Origin: Actinomucor elegans
Taxonomy: Eukaryota > Mucoromycota > Mucoromycetes > Mucorales > Mucoraceae
Assembly (NCBI GenBank): GCA_026027325.1
Contig: JAMSLZ010000009.1
Span: 806,001-870,000 of the forward strand
Length of the DNA stretch: 64,000 nucleotides
Reading direction: 5' to 3'
Shown: positions 1 through 13,404 of the stretch, piece after piece
How positions within the stretch are numbered: position 1 is the stretch's first letter
How the letters are laid out: each line of letters begins with the position of its first letter
The notes under the pieces: generated by a model
Told to the model about the DNA's origin: nothing
Seen by the model: the letters and a program-made list of their open reading frames with translations, nothing else
Database searches by the model: none
Made by a program: the position numbers and the translations under genes

Positions 1-235
1 GAAAGCCGTTGGATAATTCTGTGTCATTAAACTATTTTCAATATATTAAAGAGATGTTCTTTCCATTATATTCCAGAAAAATTGTACCGATTGATTATTC
101 AAATGGTTCTTGTCCATTTTATTGTTTAGGTACAAAGAAAACGAAAAAAAAAAAAAAAAAGACAAGATTCAACAAGTTTGATTGGGTAAGAACAGTTCAT
201 TATTTATTATGCTGCGGGGTGGATATACTAATAGT

Positions 236-1256
236 TTATGCTTTCATGGGCGCCTCAGCAGCAACTGGTAATCCAAACTCGTCCAATTTCACATCCTGTT
301 GCTAGATGAGATATTAGAAAACAGCTCTTCGGCATGTAACTTTACAAAAAAGAAAGAAAGAAAAACTTACAAGTTTTGGATCTGTCTCGGATGTCTTTGG
401 AAGATCAAGCTCTTCCTCCTGTAGATACGAAGGAATTTCCTCTTCTTCAAATTCTAATTCATCTCCAAGTGCATCCAATTCTATAGCTCTACATTAGCAT
501 TTATCTTTTCTAAGATAATGACTAAACTAACCCGCTTCAAGATCATCTTCATCAATATCATCGGGCAAGTTGTATGATCTACCCAGTGTTTCTTGTACCT
601 CGTTGGCTTGTTCCATCAGATCTTCCATTTCATCTTGCAATTGCTGTATAGAAAGCCTTTCAGACAATGAATTATCACCTAAATATAGTAATACTTACAT
701 CAATCTTGTCTAGGTTAACATTCTTATACTGCTTCTTCATTTCTTTGTTGGCTGTTTGCATAGCATCCACTGTAGCCATCACATTACGCAAGTTTTCGGT
801 AGTCATCTGAGCTTGTTCCATATTAAAAGATTGCTGCTGCAAGTTATCTCGCTGTGCTTCATAGCTATAAAAAAAAAGGTAAAACATTAGCATAGTCTGT
901 CAGAAGCGCAGCACACCAGATAGTTTACAGTTTTTTTTGTTTCAGCACTCGTAAAGCCTTTTGTTGAACAGTTTTCTGCAAAACAAATATGTCAATGGAC
1001 TATATGTATTGTTAATAATCAACTTACTTTGGCAGGTCCATCTCTCATCTTTTTCAGTTGATCTCGGTATCTTGTAAGCTCGGCATCCAATTTGCGAACT
1101 TTGACTTCAACTGCATCAACTCGTACATCAGTCTATAGATAATAATAATAATGTAAGGAGGCAGACGCGTTTCTAAGAAAAGGCACTTACATTCGAGATG
1201 GCATCGTTCAGCGTAGGTTTGGGTATTTTTTTGCCGGAGCCAAAGAGTCTATTCAT
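236..1256 (-). CDS. VPS60: ESCRT-III subunit Vps60/CHMP5
   Basis: Snf7-family subunit of the ESCRT-III machinery, which remodels endosomal membrane during multivesicular-body sorting; the CHMP5/Vps60 branch binds the Vps4 cofactor Vta1/LIP5 (family knowledge). The spliced protein starts [10 protein letters not shown], typical of this branch, and has a basic N-terminal helix, then [20 protein letters not shown], an acidic helix with [17 protein letters not shown], and the diagnostic C-terminus DEFGLP near the end. Exon 1 is 1191-1256 and exon 2 is 1028-1132. Further exons were joined by eye, the last beginning near 304 after a tag acceptor and ending with a TAA read from 236-238. The ATG at 1254-1256 is fixed by the family N-terminus. 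It lies upstream of, and on the same strand as, the trehalose gene. Identity is secure; the exact 3' exon edges are by eye. Confidence 0.93.
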
Positions 1257-1632
1257 TGTTTTTGTAGTCGATTTAGGTATGAAAAAAAAAAGTTCGAAAT
1301 ACATTCAGTTCAGGTTTGCTTGGCATACATGATCATTACCGCTTATACCATTGCACTTTTAAGAGGGGATTAAATAATGCGGAGTATGATTAGATAATGG
1401 GGATTAAAAACCAGAACAACAGCAATAACAACAACGATAATTGCAAAAATAAGTACATACATGATAAGAAGTATTTCTATACTACAATATTGTATGTGTA
1501 CTATTAATCAAATAATATGTATATTAATAGTATATGGTAGAAGTAATAAGAGAGAGTAAATGTAAAGTATGGCGGATATTTTAATGTGTAGCTTGTTTCT
1601 TTTTATATTTTATATAACGGTTTGACTTTTTG
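1257..1632. other. Intergenic, VPS60 5' flank and TPS2 3' flank
   Basis: 376 bp, AT-rich. It holds the upstream region of VPS60 and the 3' end of the trehalose gene, both read on the minus strand. No ORF, repeat or RNA gene was recognised in it. Confidence 0.6.
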
Positions 1633-4600
1633 CTACTTTAAAGCAGCTAATGTTTCTAAGACTTGAATGATTTGTTGAGGTGTGTTTACATGCCAATTAG
1701 CGTGCGTCTTCTTTTCAGATGGACCAACAGTAATGGAATACAAATTCGAGTTTTGTTCCTGCCAAATGACAGCTGGCTGAGGAGTCACTGATGAAGCACT
1801 TGGCGGTGAAGTAGGTGAAGATACTTTCAAGGATGGAACAGGAGAAGCCAATTGCTTTTGTTGATAATGAGCTGCACTTAAAGCGCGGAACATGTCTTCA
1901 TCGGTCTTGTCATCACCAGCACAAATGACTAAGTTGGTATCCGAGTTCTTTGCAAGAATTCTCTTGACAATTTCACCCTTATTGACAGACATGGGTCTAA
2001 TCTCGAGATTTTTCTTGCCTACCAAGATTTCTACAGGGAATTTAGAGACAATAGCATTTTCCAAATGGTTCTGGCATTCTTTTGCTTGGAAAGCACTATA
2101 TGTTTTGATGAGTTAAAAAAAAAGCCTTATAAAATCCAGCTGGATCTATATACATACCCATATTCTGCATCAGCCAATCTATAATGCCAGGTTATAGAAG
2201 ATTTCTTGTGTTCCACGAAACTGCCTTGCGTTCGTTCTGTATAGTAATCAAAAATCTCTTCTACATCTGCCTTCCAGCTCATATCAATTCCATCTACGAT
2301 ACTGGACCATTCAGTTGATCCAACACCTTTAATATAGCAACCGTGCTCAGCACTGAGACCGATATTTTTGATGTTTTTGCCTAGCCATTCATCAAGTACA
2401 ATTTGATCTCTACCAGATACTACCCAGACAATATTCTTTGGGTCATTACACAAAACTTGAAGTGCTTTTAACATGGTAGGCGAAGGCCTAGCATCGGAAG
2501 GAACTGACACAATAGGAGTGAGTGTGCCCTGTAATGAAATGCGTTAAATAACTTGATTCTGTTTGTTGATGTATAAACTTACATCATAGTCAAAGAACAT
2601 GATTCTCTTTTTAGCGGACTTGTAATCTTTGACCAGCTGGGTCATATCCAATTTGGGCGTTGCATGCGATTGGAGATCTTGCTGTTCACTGACACTAACC
2701 AACTGTTTAATGAATGAATGGGCCCAGAAATCAGCTGTATGGCTGGTCACATGGCTATAAAGTTTCTAATATAGATGATATTAGTCAGAGACAGAAAGAT
2801 AAACAAGTTACAGTACCTCATGGCGAGTAGTTTTTTCATCCGAAGACATGGTCAAAGCATCCTCAATCGATCTTGCTACACCAGCATAATCATAGGGATT
2901 CACAAGAATAGCAGCGCTCATCGAACCAGCAGTACCAGCAAATTCTGACAGTATCAGTTGTCCATGGTCTTGCTTATTGTGTTGACACAAGATGTACTCA
3001 TACGAAGTTGTGTTCATACCATCCCGACTGCAAGTAATCAAGGCAAGATCAGCTACAGAGAGTAATGCATAGTACTCATCGCGATCAATGTCTTGGTGAA
3101 AGTAATGCACAGGCGTAAACTCTAAAGATCCATAGGTACCATTGATATGACTTACAGCTTCTGAAATCTTGGCCTCCAGCTTGGAATGATCACCATGTGT
3201 AGGCGTTGCTACTTGGATCAATACTACCTTGTTACGCCAGTCAGGATAATCACGTAAGAAACCTTCAAACGCGTGTAGCTTTTGTAGAATACCCTTGGTA
3301 CTGTCCAACTTGTCACGACCTACAATGATCTTTTTTCCCGCATACATATCGCGGATAGCTTCCATCTTGGGTTTAACACCAGGTTGTTTACAAAACTGTT
3401 CTACACGATTGCAATCTACACCAATAGGGAAAGCGCCAACCGAAACCATTGTACCATTGTAACTGACGCCCACTTGAGTTGTTTCACATCCAAGAACACG
3501 GGTGCAAGAAGAGATAAAGTGTCTTGCATAGGAATAAGTCTAACTTTGTTTATCAATACCAAATTTTCATATAAACATCTAAGCATTTACCTGAAACCCG
3601 ATAAGATTCGCGCCAAGCATACCCTGAAGGATTTCGTTTCGAGCTAGCGGATGGAAAAACAGAAAAGGTTAATTTTATACATTTAAAGTTAGACGTTTAA
3701 ACCCACTTTGTAAGCAGCGGAAAATTTCAGAACTAGGAAAAGTAGCATGAAAAAAGATACCGATAGCCGCATCAGGAAGCTTTTCTCGGATCATCTCAGG
3801 CACCAATAACAAGTGATAATCATTGATAAAAACTATGAACCTATTAACCACTTTGCCGATACACAATGCAAAATTTTACTTACTGATATCATTGGGTTGA
3901 TATCTATCAATCACAGTGTCTGCAAACTGACGATTGACTGCTACATAATCATCCCAGTGGCGTTTCTCAGCGCGACTATCACCAGAGGAAGTTTGCACCA
4001 GATAGTGAAACACGGGCCACAGTACTACCATATTACATAAACTTCTTGTGCGCACACACATATATATACATATTGTGAATATCATTACGTACCTTGCTTA
4101 CAATAACCTTCATAATGGCCATGCGATTTCTTATCCAAAAAAATGGGAACGATATGCCCAGTTTCCCATAAGAGAGCTTGCAGTTTGATCTTGTCTTCCA
4201 TTGCCAATTTGCTTGGAGCCACCTTGTTACGCGTACCTTGTTCACGAATAGGACCAGTCCAGCCGATATGAATTGTCTCATATTCCTTACGAAGACTCTG
4301 AAGGCCGGCATAAAGCGCTTGATGGCCTCTACGTTCAACTACAGTCCAGTCAGCTGCATGGAATTTCATGCGTAAAGTGACACCTCGTTTATGATGGCGA
4401 GCCAGCTTGGAAATGGGAGCAGCGGCTACAGGATCAGCTTCGTCAGTTGTCTTGGGCAAAGAATGATGACTGAGAGGAGAAAGCTCAGGCACTCGGTCCA
4501 CCTTGCTAGAATGGCGGGGGGACCGAGGAGGAGAGATGGGGATTTGATCTTCTCTCAAAGATTGCTGTTGTGAGCGTAAAATGTTGTAGGGTATTTGGTG

Positions 4601-4687
4601 TGTTACATTGATGATACGGCCCTGAATATCGGGTAACTGACCCGATAAAGGTAGATAGTGTGCTACCTTTTCTGCAGTAAGAAGCAT
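1633..4687 (-). CDS. TPS2: Trehalose-6-phosphate synthase/phosphatase (Tps2 type)
   Basis: Two-domain protein of trehalose synthesis. The N-terminal half is a GT20 synthase-like domain: LWPVFHYLV, INDYHLLLVPEMIRE, HATFPSSEIFRC and VGRDKLDSTKG. The C-terminal half is a HAD-type trehalose-6-phosphate phosphatase. Its catalytic DYDGT is rebuilt across an intron (exon end near 2583, next exon from about 2527) and is followed by VVSGRD, SAEHGC, RPMSVNKGEI and CAGDDKTDED, so all HAD motifs are present. This separates it from the phosphatase-dead Tps3/Tsl1 regulators. The protein begins MLLTAEKVAHYLPLSGQLPD after the ATG at 4685-4687 and carries an S/P-rich linker near residues 45-75. At least seven exons; exon 1 is about 4093-4687. 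A minus-strand TATA box lies about 90 bp upstream. Known role: converts trehalose-6-phosphate to trehalose in the cytosol, in stress and spore metabolism. Whether the synthase domain is active cannot be judged from sequence alone. Confidence 0.9.
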
Positions 4688-4776
4688 TGTTTACAAGTAT
4701 ATAGAGATTATTACAAGTGAAGGAGATGTACAGAAATGAAAAGAAAATAAAAGAAGAATCAGAAATATAGCACTGG

Positions 4777-4785
4777 CTTTTTATA
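4777..4785 (-). promoter_or_regulatory. TATA box of TPS2
   Basis: TATAAAAAG on the minus strand, about 90 bp upstream of the TPS2 ATG. Spacing and sequence match the other TATA boxes in this window. Confidence 0.5.
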
Positions 4786-6274
4786 CAATAACCTTTTTTG
4801 TCACGGGTTTAGGAGTGGGCCCAGACAGTTGAAGCGGATATCCAAACAGCTGACTTATTGCACATTGACCAGCTTCGGTAATTAGCCTTTGCGGAACCTT
4901 GAATGAGCATTCGCTTAATCGATATCAGAGCATATGATGGGAACATTTAGTTTTACCACTCTTTTAGATCACGTTTATTATCATTACTTGATCTAGGTTA
5001 TCGTCTATCTTGTTAATCTTTATAAAGAGAGGGTCCCGTTTCACCTTTCTTAATCTTCTTCTATGATCGGGTTAATCTACAACTTCTCTTGGGTAACCAA
5101 CAACCGTCATGAGGCCTTTTCAACTTTAATCAAACATGGTACCTTATGAAACAAACCCTCATTGATTTCTAGGTACTTCAATTTAAGGAAAGCTGGCTCT
5201 TCTGAGATGAAGTAACTTTTACACTACCAGGAGCATGACGTCTTGATGGAGTAGATGTAACACCAAAAGTATATATGTATGTTGTACTTTGGGGAATGAG
5301 CCCGTGTGAAGTATGTAACCTTCAGAAGAATACATTATAGAACAATAAAATCACATATAACTAGATCAAATAGGAAGAAACCCTTTTATTCCGAGAAATA
5401 TACATAGACCGTATGGTTGACAAGTGTAAGTTGAACACTAAGGTATTGTTTGGTGATAGATAGGAATTCGCTTATCTCATAGGTAGGTAGACCTTTACTC
5501 GCAAAGAGAAGCCCTGTTCGACGTGTATCTGTCCTAAAGTAAAGCTATCTCTTTCTAGCTCAAGAGCGTATCCAATGGTCAAAAGAGCGTTCAAGGTCAT
5601 ATAGTTTTACTAGAAAAAAATAATGGTAAATGCTTTACTTTGTTTTGCAATAATTACTCGAATCTCAATATAAACAAAAAATAAAATAAAAAATAGACAG
5701 ATATGGTGAGCGATAGGAAACAAAGCGACCTTGTAATCCATATCTCTGAATTGCCTTTAGTACCGTCAAAAAGGGACACAATGAGCCAACAACAACAACA
5801 TTAGGTTAATCCGCTTTTATTGGCTACCGGGGATGCCGCCGCCCCTTCTCCACCAACGATGGCGCATCCGCACTTCCTAACACTTTGTTCCTCTTTTTTT
5901 TTGTACCTAAAAAATAAAACTAGAGAAAAGTTATATTAATACCATATGGTTATAGTTAAATAGCGCATTAATGGCGCAATGATTATCTAGTTTTATCCTT
6001 GATTTAGAGAATTATCTTTGATAAACGCTGGCCCTTGAATCTTGTAAAAATGGAATTATAACTTGAACATGTTTTATAAAAAAAGATGAAAAATATAAAG
6101 CCAAGTATTTTTATTTACGCTGCTTGATAAATGCGCCTTTAAGATGTTTCTTTTATGCTCTACAAAAAAAAAGTGTAGAGTCTTGAAAATTTGGTCATAA
6201 GTATTAAGGAAGTATCGCCGGGATTTTATTTTTCTAAAATCTAACTATTTTTATATACTCTGTATTTGTCAACT

Positions 6275-6345
6275 ATTCTAGTTTAATATCATATCTGATA
6301 GCAAATATATGTTCAGGATGAGGTACGACATCTATACAAACTATT
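6275..6345 (+). repeat. Interspersed repeat family, copy 1
   Basis: Degenerate copy of a family found about 14 times in this window. Conserved words: GTTTAAT.TCATATCTGAT, then TTCAGGATGAG, then ACATCTATACAAACTA. The last word extends similarity to the copy at 21258. Confidence 0.5.
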
Positions 6346-7427
6346 ATTTGACTGTATTATAATGCGTTTATTATTATTTTTTAGGAAAACACTCTAAATT
6401 ACAGACAGTTATTTAAAATAGATCAATAGGTCTATTGATCTTTTGACTGATTCAGATTAAATATATCATTTAGATGATAGTAGTATAATCTGCTACAATT
6501 ATTCAAAACTTTATTTTACTTGAATAGCTACGACGAGTATATCATACATTAACGGTCAACATAGAATACATGCATTTCATATAAGTAGGTAATTTACTAG
6601 ATGCTAGCATGATTTTTCCTTTATTATTAACGAGTATATTCACCTATCGGCTGCTGATTTATATCTTGATATGTATTATAAATCATATATTTTCTAATCT
6701 ACTTTGATGAGTGTTCAATGACTATCTATTACATAATACATATATTATTATGAACTGTTTGACAATATCATTGATACATGGCCAATGATCATAGTATATG
6801 TAAAAGTCCTATACCAATCATTCTCTAACAGGAATCGATGATATATTATTATGACACTTAAAGGTACCGTCAGAACACAGGAAGCATTCTTAATGGTGTA
6901 AATTGAATGTGTATTGATAGGGCTCAATCCGGACGAATGGATGTATAAAAACACGTATTTTCCTTTATCATAACGACTTGTTTATATCATTAATAAAAGA
7001 AATCCCAAACCTTCATTTCTTATTCAAATCCTCTTAACTTATTAGTTTATCAAATACGTAAACACTTTTAACATTGTATATTATAGTTTATGAGAAATAT
7101 ATACAGTTTGTTTCATTCCAGTTATTATTATATATTATACTCATGGCGCATTGAGCTAAATAGAGACTTTAGTAAATATCGTAGTTGGTATCTAGCAATG
7201 GCTAATGAAAAAGTGAACTAAAGCAAAGCATAGCATTTAAAACATTTCGAAGAATATTATAATGTAGAACACGTGCTGTTATTGATCATTGAATACTGAA
7301 TGAATGCATCAGTTGACATTGTGATTGATCAATCCCAGTGATGCAATATCTGACGGTAGGAGGAGGGAATATTGCAGTCTTATGTTAAATATAAAATTAA
7401 TTTTAGACGTGAAAGACGCAATACGTC

Positions 7428-7500
7428 CACCATATTTCATTCTGAACAAGCACTACTAATCAGATACGACATTGGACCGAGATCAGTAGAAAGATCTACT
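7428..7500 (-). repeat. Interspersed repeat family, copy 2
   Basis: Best-preserved reverse-orientation copy. On the minus strand it reads AGATCTTTCTACTGATCTCG, then a short GTCCAATGTCGTATC stretch, then GATTAGTAGTGC and TTGTTCAGAATG. It links the 5' half and 3' half words seen separately in weaker copies. Confidence 0.6.
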
Positions 7501-8533
7501 ACTAGTTGATATGAAAGACATGTAACCTAAAGCTGAAAACTAAAATATAATGTATGAACGGTGCTTTAGTTAATTAACGATTCAAATAGGTACAGTGTTC
7601 CATTCTGAGTAGGCAATAGTGTTCAGATTCAACATCAATGGTAGTCAGTCGAATAACAACGTAGAGATATTGAGAATAGGACGATTTTTTAAAAATCCGT
7701 TGAAGTATTGCCTCAAGCTGAAATTTTCTAGCACTTCCTTCCCTTTGCTAGGACTGGGGGTACGTTTTTGGTGGTATAATTATCACTCTTACAGATCGGC
7801 TACTATCCACGGTACTGTCAAGCACATTTTTGTATTGTCAACATAAAAACGTATGAATTATGGTAGTCAAAAGAATAGTCAACTTGTCAAACAAAATTTT
7901 ATAAATCTAAGGAAATTGAAACTTATCTTTGAGCCATTCAACGTATGATTAGGTTCTGTACCGACTTTACTAATGCGTGTTATACGTATCTACGCTTGCT
8001 GCTATGAAGAGTTACTTTAAAGATTCAGCCTTAATTTTGAACAAGCCCTAGGGAAAAAAAATTATAAATCCGACAGTCAATGGAGATCCCAGAATTAAGC
8101 AGCAAAAGCAATACGCTTTCTATCTTTTTGTTTGATAGTATAAAAGAAGTTGTGAAAGCTTTGTTATTAACAAAACTATGTTGTATGCCTTGAAAGATAC
8201 ATGTTGGTGTTTTTGTAAGATTTATTTCTTACAGCAACTTTATCAATACTGTAAAACAAGCTAGATCATAAATCAAACATCCTATCAAAGAAAATGATGG
8301 GAAATGAAATATGATCTTTATACCGTTCAATTCTCCTGTGAACTAGATATAGAATTTATCAACCATACTCGAGATTATTAGCCCATTATGATTTTTTTTT
8401 CTAACTGCCCTGGTTCCTGGAAGTATGAATAAAAGCCATTTAGTTTTAGATACGATATTACTTTTATATATATATATATTGGTAACACCATGCTATTAAA
8501 TCTCTTTATTGAGGCTTGATAACGTACAGACAA

Positions 8534-8728
8534 ATGTCTTCTTTCGCCATTAATGTGACCATGAAGCTACTACCTTATATCTATTTACAAGATATTAAAG
8601 AATGCCCTCGATGTTTAGTCATCATTTACTGCGTAGTTGAATTAGGTTTATATTTCGTGCCAGCCTTCTTACTAATGTTGGGCTTCTATAATGAGCCTAG
8701 ACTTGCTGATAGAAGATTTGCAGTTTGA
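8534..8728 (+). CDS. Possible small membrane protein (unconfirmed)
   Basis: ATG-initiated 64-codon ORF ending about 105 bp before the GDP-fucose synthase ATG. It starts MSSFAINVTMKLLPYIYL. One strongly hydrophobic stretch (about residues 27-52, with CLVIIYCVVELGLYFVPAFL) could be a membrane segment; a CPRC pair precedes it and the tail is short and charged. I recognise no family. It could be a genuine small gene, an upstream ORF in a long 5' leader of the fucose synthase, or chance. No clear TATA box was assigned. Confidence 0.25.
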   Translation: MSSFAINVTMKLLPYIYLQDIKECPRCLVIIYCVVELGLYFVPAFLLMLGFYNEPRLADRRFAV

Positions 8729-8833
8729 ATATCCGCCTCAAAGTCCATTTTTAACTCGAGGCTTTCCTTCAATATACTTTTCATCTTGTTCTTTCAATTC
8801 ATTCTTTGTAGAAACTAAAAAAAAAAAAGCAAC

Positions 8834-10174
<1,341 letters not shown>

Positions 10175-10826
10175 ACACCTTAACCTGCCAATAAAGTAAT
10201 CGTTTTCTGTGATATGGATTTCTTTTCTATTGATTCAGTATGATATATGCATATCCAGAACAACAACGGACCGAGATATATTTTTGATTTTCCAAGTAAA
10301 GCGCTCTTTTTTTTTCCAGTGGGCCAATTTGTGTAGCCATACTTATATAGACAATGAATACAAATCCATCCGTTCTTTGGAATCATACTTGTTCTTGATT
10401 GATGGAAAACAAGCAAACAAATCATCATATTTGGCAGTTCTTTTTAGATCCCTAATTTAAGTATTCGACTTGTTCATCTCTTCAGCATAGTAACTATACA
10501 TTGAAAGTGATTTCTGTAGCACTGATGAGGCTTAAACTTAGAAAAAAAAAAGTAGACTAAACCCGGATTTGATATCGGAACACAGTTCTAAGCACGCACT
10601 CACTGAATTTACCTATGACATTCTATTTATGAACTTTGGAACACAGAATGACAAGTGGATCGGATTCAGTCAATTATTTGAAGCCACACTGAAGCTCTTT
10701 TTGGAATAAGCTTACAAGATATAAATACCTCAGCCCAACTCTTGCCTATTGTTATTTATTCAACCTTCTTTCTTCAATTGTTTCTTTTCTTTCTCAAGTC
10801 AATTAAACACTCTATTTTAAACAAAA
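10175..10826. other. Intergenic, ArfGAP promoter region
   Basis: 650 bp between two plus-strand genes. It holds the 3' flank of GDP-fucose synthase and a pyrimidine-rich leader before the ArfGAP ATG with a TATA box. Short ORFs on both strands here lack any recognisable features. Confidence 0.6.
10720..10727 (+). promoter_or_regulatory. TATA box of the ArfGAP gene
   Basis: TATAAATA about 100 bp upstream of the ArfGAP ATG, followed by a CT-rich leader. Confidence 0.5.
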
Positions 10827-13404
10827 ATGTCTTTATTTCTTGCCAAGAAACAAGAAGATGCTAACCAAAAGTACAATATATATACTATTGGCCAATGATA
10901 TTGTTACTGACTTTTTGTATCTAGAAAGGTACGCGATTTGTTGCGCTTAAAGGAAAACAAGAAATGTTTTGACTGCCCAACAAAAGTAAGCATCTGAGCC
11001 ACACACGTATGCAATCCACTCACATGTCCTTATTTGATATAGAGTCCTGCCTTTGTTAATACTACCATTCAAACCTTCATCTGCTCAAGATGTTCTGGTT
11101 TAGTGTAAGTTTTTCTTTCACTCTATTGAACAATATCACTAATTACGTTATAGTCGAGAGGTCGGACATCGTGTCAAGGCTGTCTCTGCCAGTAAGTTCT
11201 CTGGAGCCGAAGTGCTTGCATTGAAGCATGGTGGCAACGGCATCGCTCTCAAAATCTGGCTCAGTAACTACAGCACTCATGGTTCTCCCGAACCTGAAAC
11301 GGATGGCGATGTTCGCGCATTCATGAGACAGAAATACTACGAGAACAAATGGTTAGACCGAGCTTTGCTTCAATCTCACAAGGAAAAAGTTCGTGATCTA
11401 CTTGCCAAGAACTTTACAGAGGATGGCCTTCCTATTGTCGCCAAATCCAGAGCAAAGTTTAGTTTAGGCTTCGCTCGTTTGCCTTTGATTGCAGATAGTG
11501 AAATGAACATTATGCACGATGATGATGATGATTATGAGGAAGAAAAATTAGAACCAGTTCACCATACTGCTGTCGCTTCTCCTCCTCAACAGAAAGCACC
11601 TGCACCTTACATGAATTCTCATGTTCCAGTGGGCCCTCAAATGACATTGCCATCTCCTCCTACCGCTACAAATGCCTCTGTAGAATTAGGTAGAGCTTCT
11701 ATGGAAAGTAGCTACTCTGGATACTCTTGTTCATCCAAAAGCCAAAGCGCTGCTTCTGTTCACAGCAGCCGCGGTAGCCAAGATATGACAAGAATGAATG
11801 ATGGCGCTGTCCAAACACCTACAACCAGTGTTGGCAGTGCTCATGGATCTTTGGAAGCTCCCTCTAGCACTAGCACAAGCATGGTATTGACTGCTGAACA
11901 AATTGCTGAACGATGTAAAAGCACAATGGGCTCTGACAGCCCTGAAGCCAAGGCAATTGCTGCTGCCCAGCTTTTAGCCGAACAGCAAAAGCTTGAACAA
12001 GAACAATACCAACAGCAACAACTTCAATATCAAATGCACAGTCTCCAACAGCACCAATATCCTCAACAATTGCCTTATCAACAGCAACCTTATCCACTCC
12101 AACAGCCTCTCCAACAGCTGCCACATTATCAACAGCAACCTCATCAGCAGCTGCCACCCTATCAGCAGCAGCCATACCAATTGCAACTCCAGCAACCATA
12201 TCCTCTTCACCAGCAGCAATTGCATCATGTAGAAGAGCAACAACGATTCCAGAGCGTTCAACCGCAAGTGCACAACCAACAATGTGTAGAAGCCGTTCCT
12301 ACTACTCAAGATCCTTATTCCGGCCCTATTTCTCAAACTCCTTATACTAGTCCTAGTGTCCAAGGTCCGTTCACTGCTCCTATTACTCAAGCTTCTTGCG
12401 CTGTTCCTGAGCAACGTCAAACTACCATTGCTGGTAAATCACTACCACCTTTGCGTATTGATGTACCTCGTGCTAATAAGGACATGATTTATAACAAGCA
12501 TTCAAAGAACAATCAAGCCAAGGTAATATTAACCATGAAAAAAAAAGTTTATACGCATAGCTAAAATCTATTCTTTATCATTACAGTCGCCTTCATCTGT
12601 TGGTTCTACTAATAACGTTCAGTCGCCAAGTAAGTATTTTCCAAGTGTCTATTTTCACCCTTTTCTGACATTATTCAGCTACTATTCCTGGCATTGAGTC
12701 CGCCTCAGCCTCACCAGTAGTTACACCAAGTACCTCAAAGGTTAAGTCTCCTGCAAGCCCATTTGATAGTATTCTTTCGGATCTCGCAGGTCTCAAATTG
12801 GAAAAGACTGTGCGCCAGGCAACTTATACAGGTGGCATGCTTTCTCCAGCTGCACCAGCTATCTCACCATTGACTCCATCTAACTCTACAAATGCATCAA
12901 AAACCAAGCAAGGTATGATGATATAGATTGCTTTCAATAACTGTCCTGTCTAATACAATCTTCCTGGTAGATGAAACGGCTTCAATCTTTGATCATGACT
13001 TTTTCTCTAAACTAAACAAGGCTTCTGAACAAAAGCCAAATCCTGAAAATGATCCTTATGCTGCATTAAGAGGTATTCCCGCTCCAGTAGTAGCTACCCC
13101 AGAAGCTATCAAGGAAGATGAAAAAAATACATCTTCTTCATCAGAAGAAGAAGACGACGATGATTGGCAAGGTAAAATACCAAAGATATGATTTTGTTCA
13201 AGTGACAACACTAACATCTTTTGTCTAGAATTCTGTTCTTCCTCTGTAAGTGGTGAGCATGATGATTTTGCTGCTCCATCTCAATTGGTCCAGCCTACTA
13301 CTACTACTGCTGCTGCTACTGCTGCTAAATCTGCTACTACAAATATGATTTCTGTAGACTTGTTTAGTGATTTAGATCCTCGTTCCATGTTTAAGCGCTT
13401 TTAA
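10827..13404 (+). CDS. AGFG-like Arf GTPase-activating protein
   Basis: ArfGAP-domain protein; the family stimulates GTP hydrolysis on Arf proteins in vesicle budding. The start MSLFLAKKQEDANQKKVRDL leads into the zinc finger CFDCPTK...CSRC (CxxC-x16-CxxC), then SGLVREVGHRVKAVSASKF and HGGNGIALKIWLSN. This variant (REVGHRVK rather than HRSLGTH) matches the AGFG/Hrb subgroup better than classical ArfGAPs. The zinc-finger part is split by three short introns before 11170. After it come an acidic patch (DDDDDYEEE), S/T-rich linkers and a Gln/Pro/Tyr-rich tract with recurring YQQQPY-like units (about 11983-12236), then an S/T/A-rich tail broken by introns near 12522, 12630, 12913 and 13172, ending at TAA 13402-13404. 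The low-complexity tail suggests binding to endocytic adaptors (inference). The tail exon edges are approximate. Confidence 0.85.

Larger units (their letters stand above)
4688..8533. other. Long AT-rich intergenic tract
   Basis: About 3.8 kb with no supported gene; short ORFs inside lack any recognisable motif. It contains the TPS2 promoter side, a short GC-rich patch near 5820-5885 in otherwise AT-rich DNA, and two copies of the interspersed repeat family (6275-6345 and 7428-7500). Confidence 0.6.

Noticed and set aside
16..305. Plus-strand ORF at the window start
   Set aside because: It overlaps the last VPS60 exon on the opposite strand and reads through an A run. It is a shadow frame.
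11870..12420. Minus-strand ORFs rich in Val/Ala and Leu opposite the ArfGAP tail
   Set aside because: They are complements of the CAG/CAA-rich glutamine tract; the ArfGAP frame explains the sequence.
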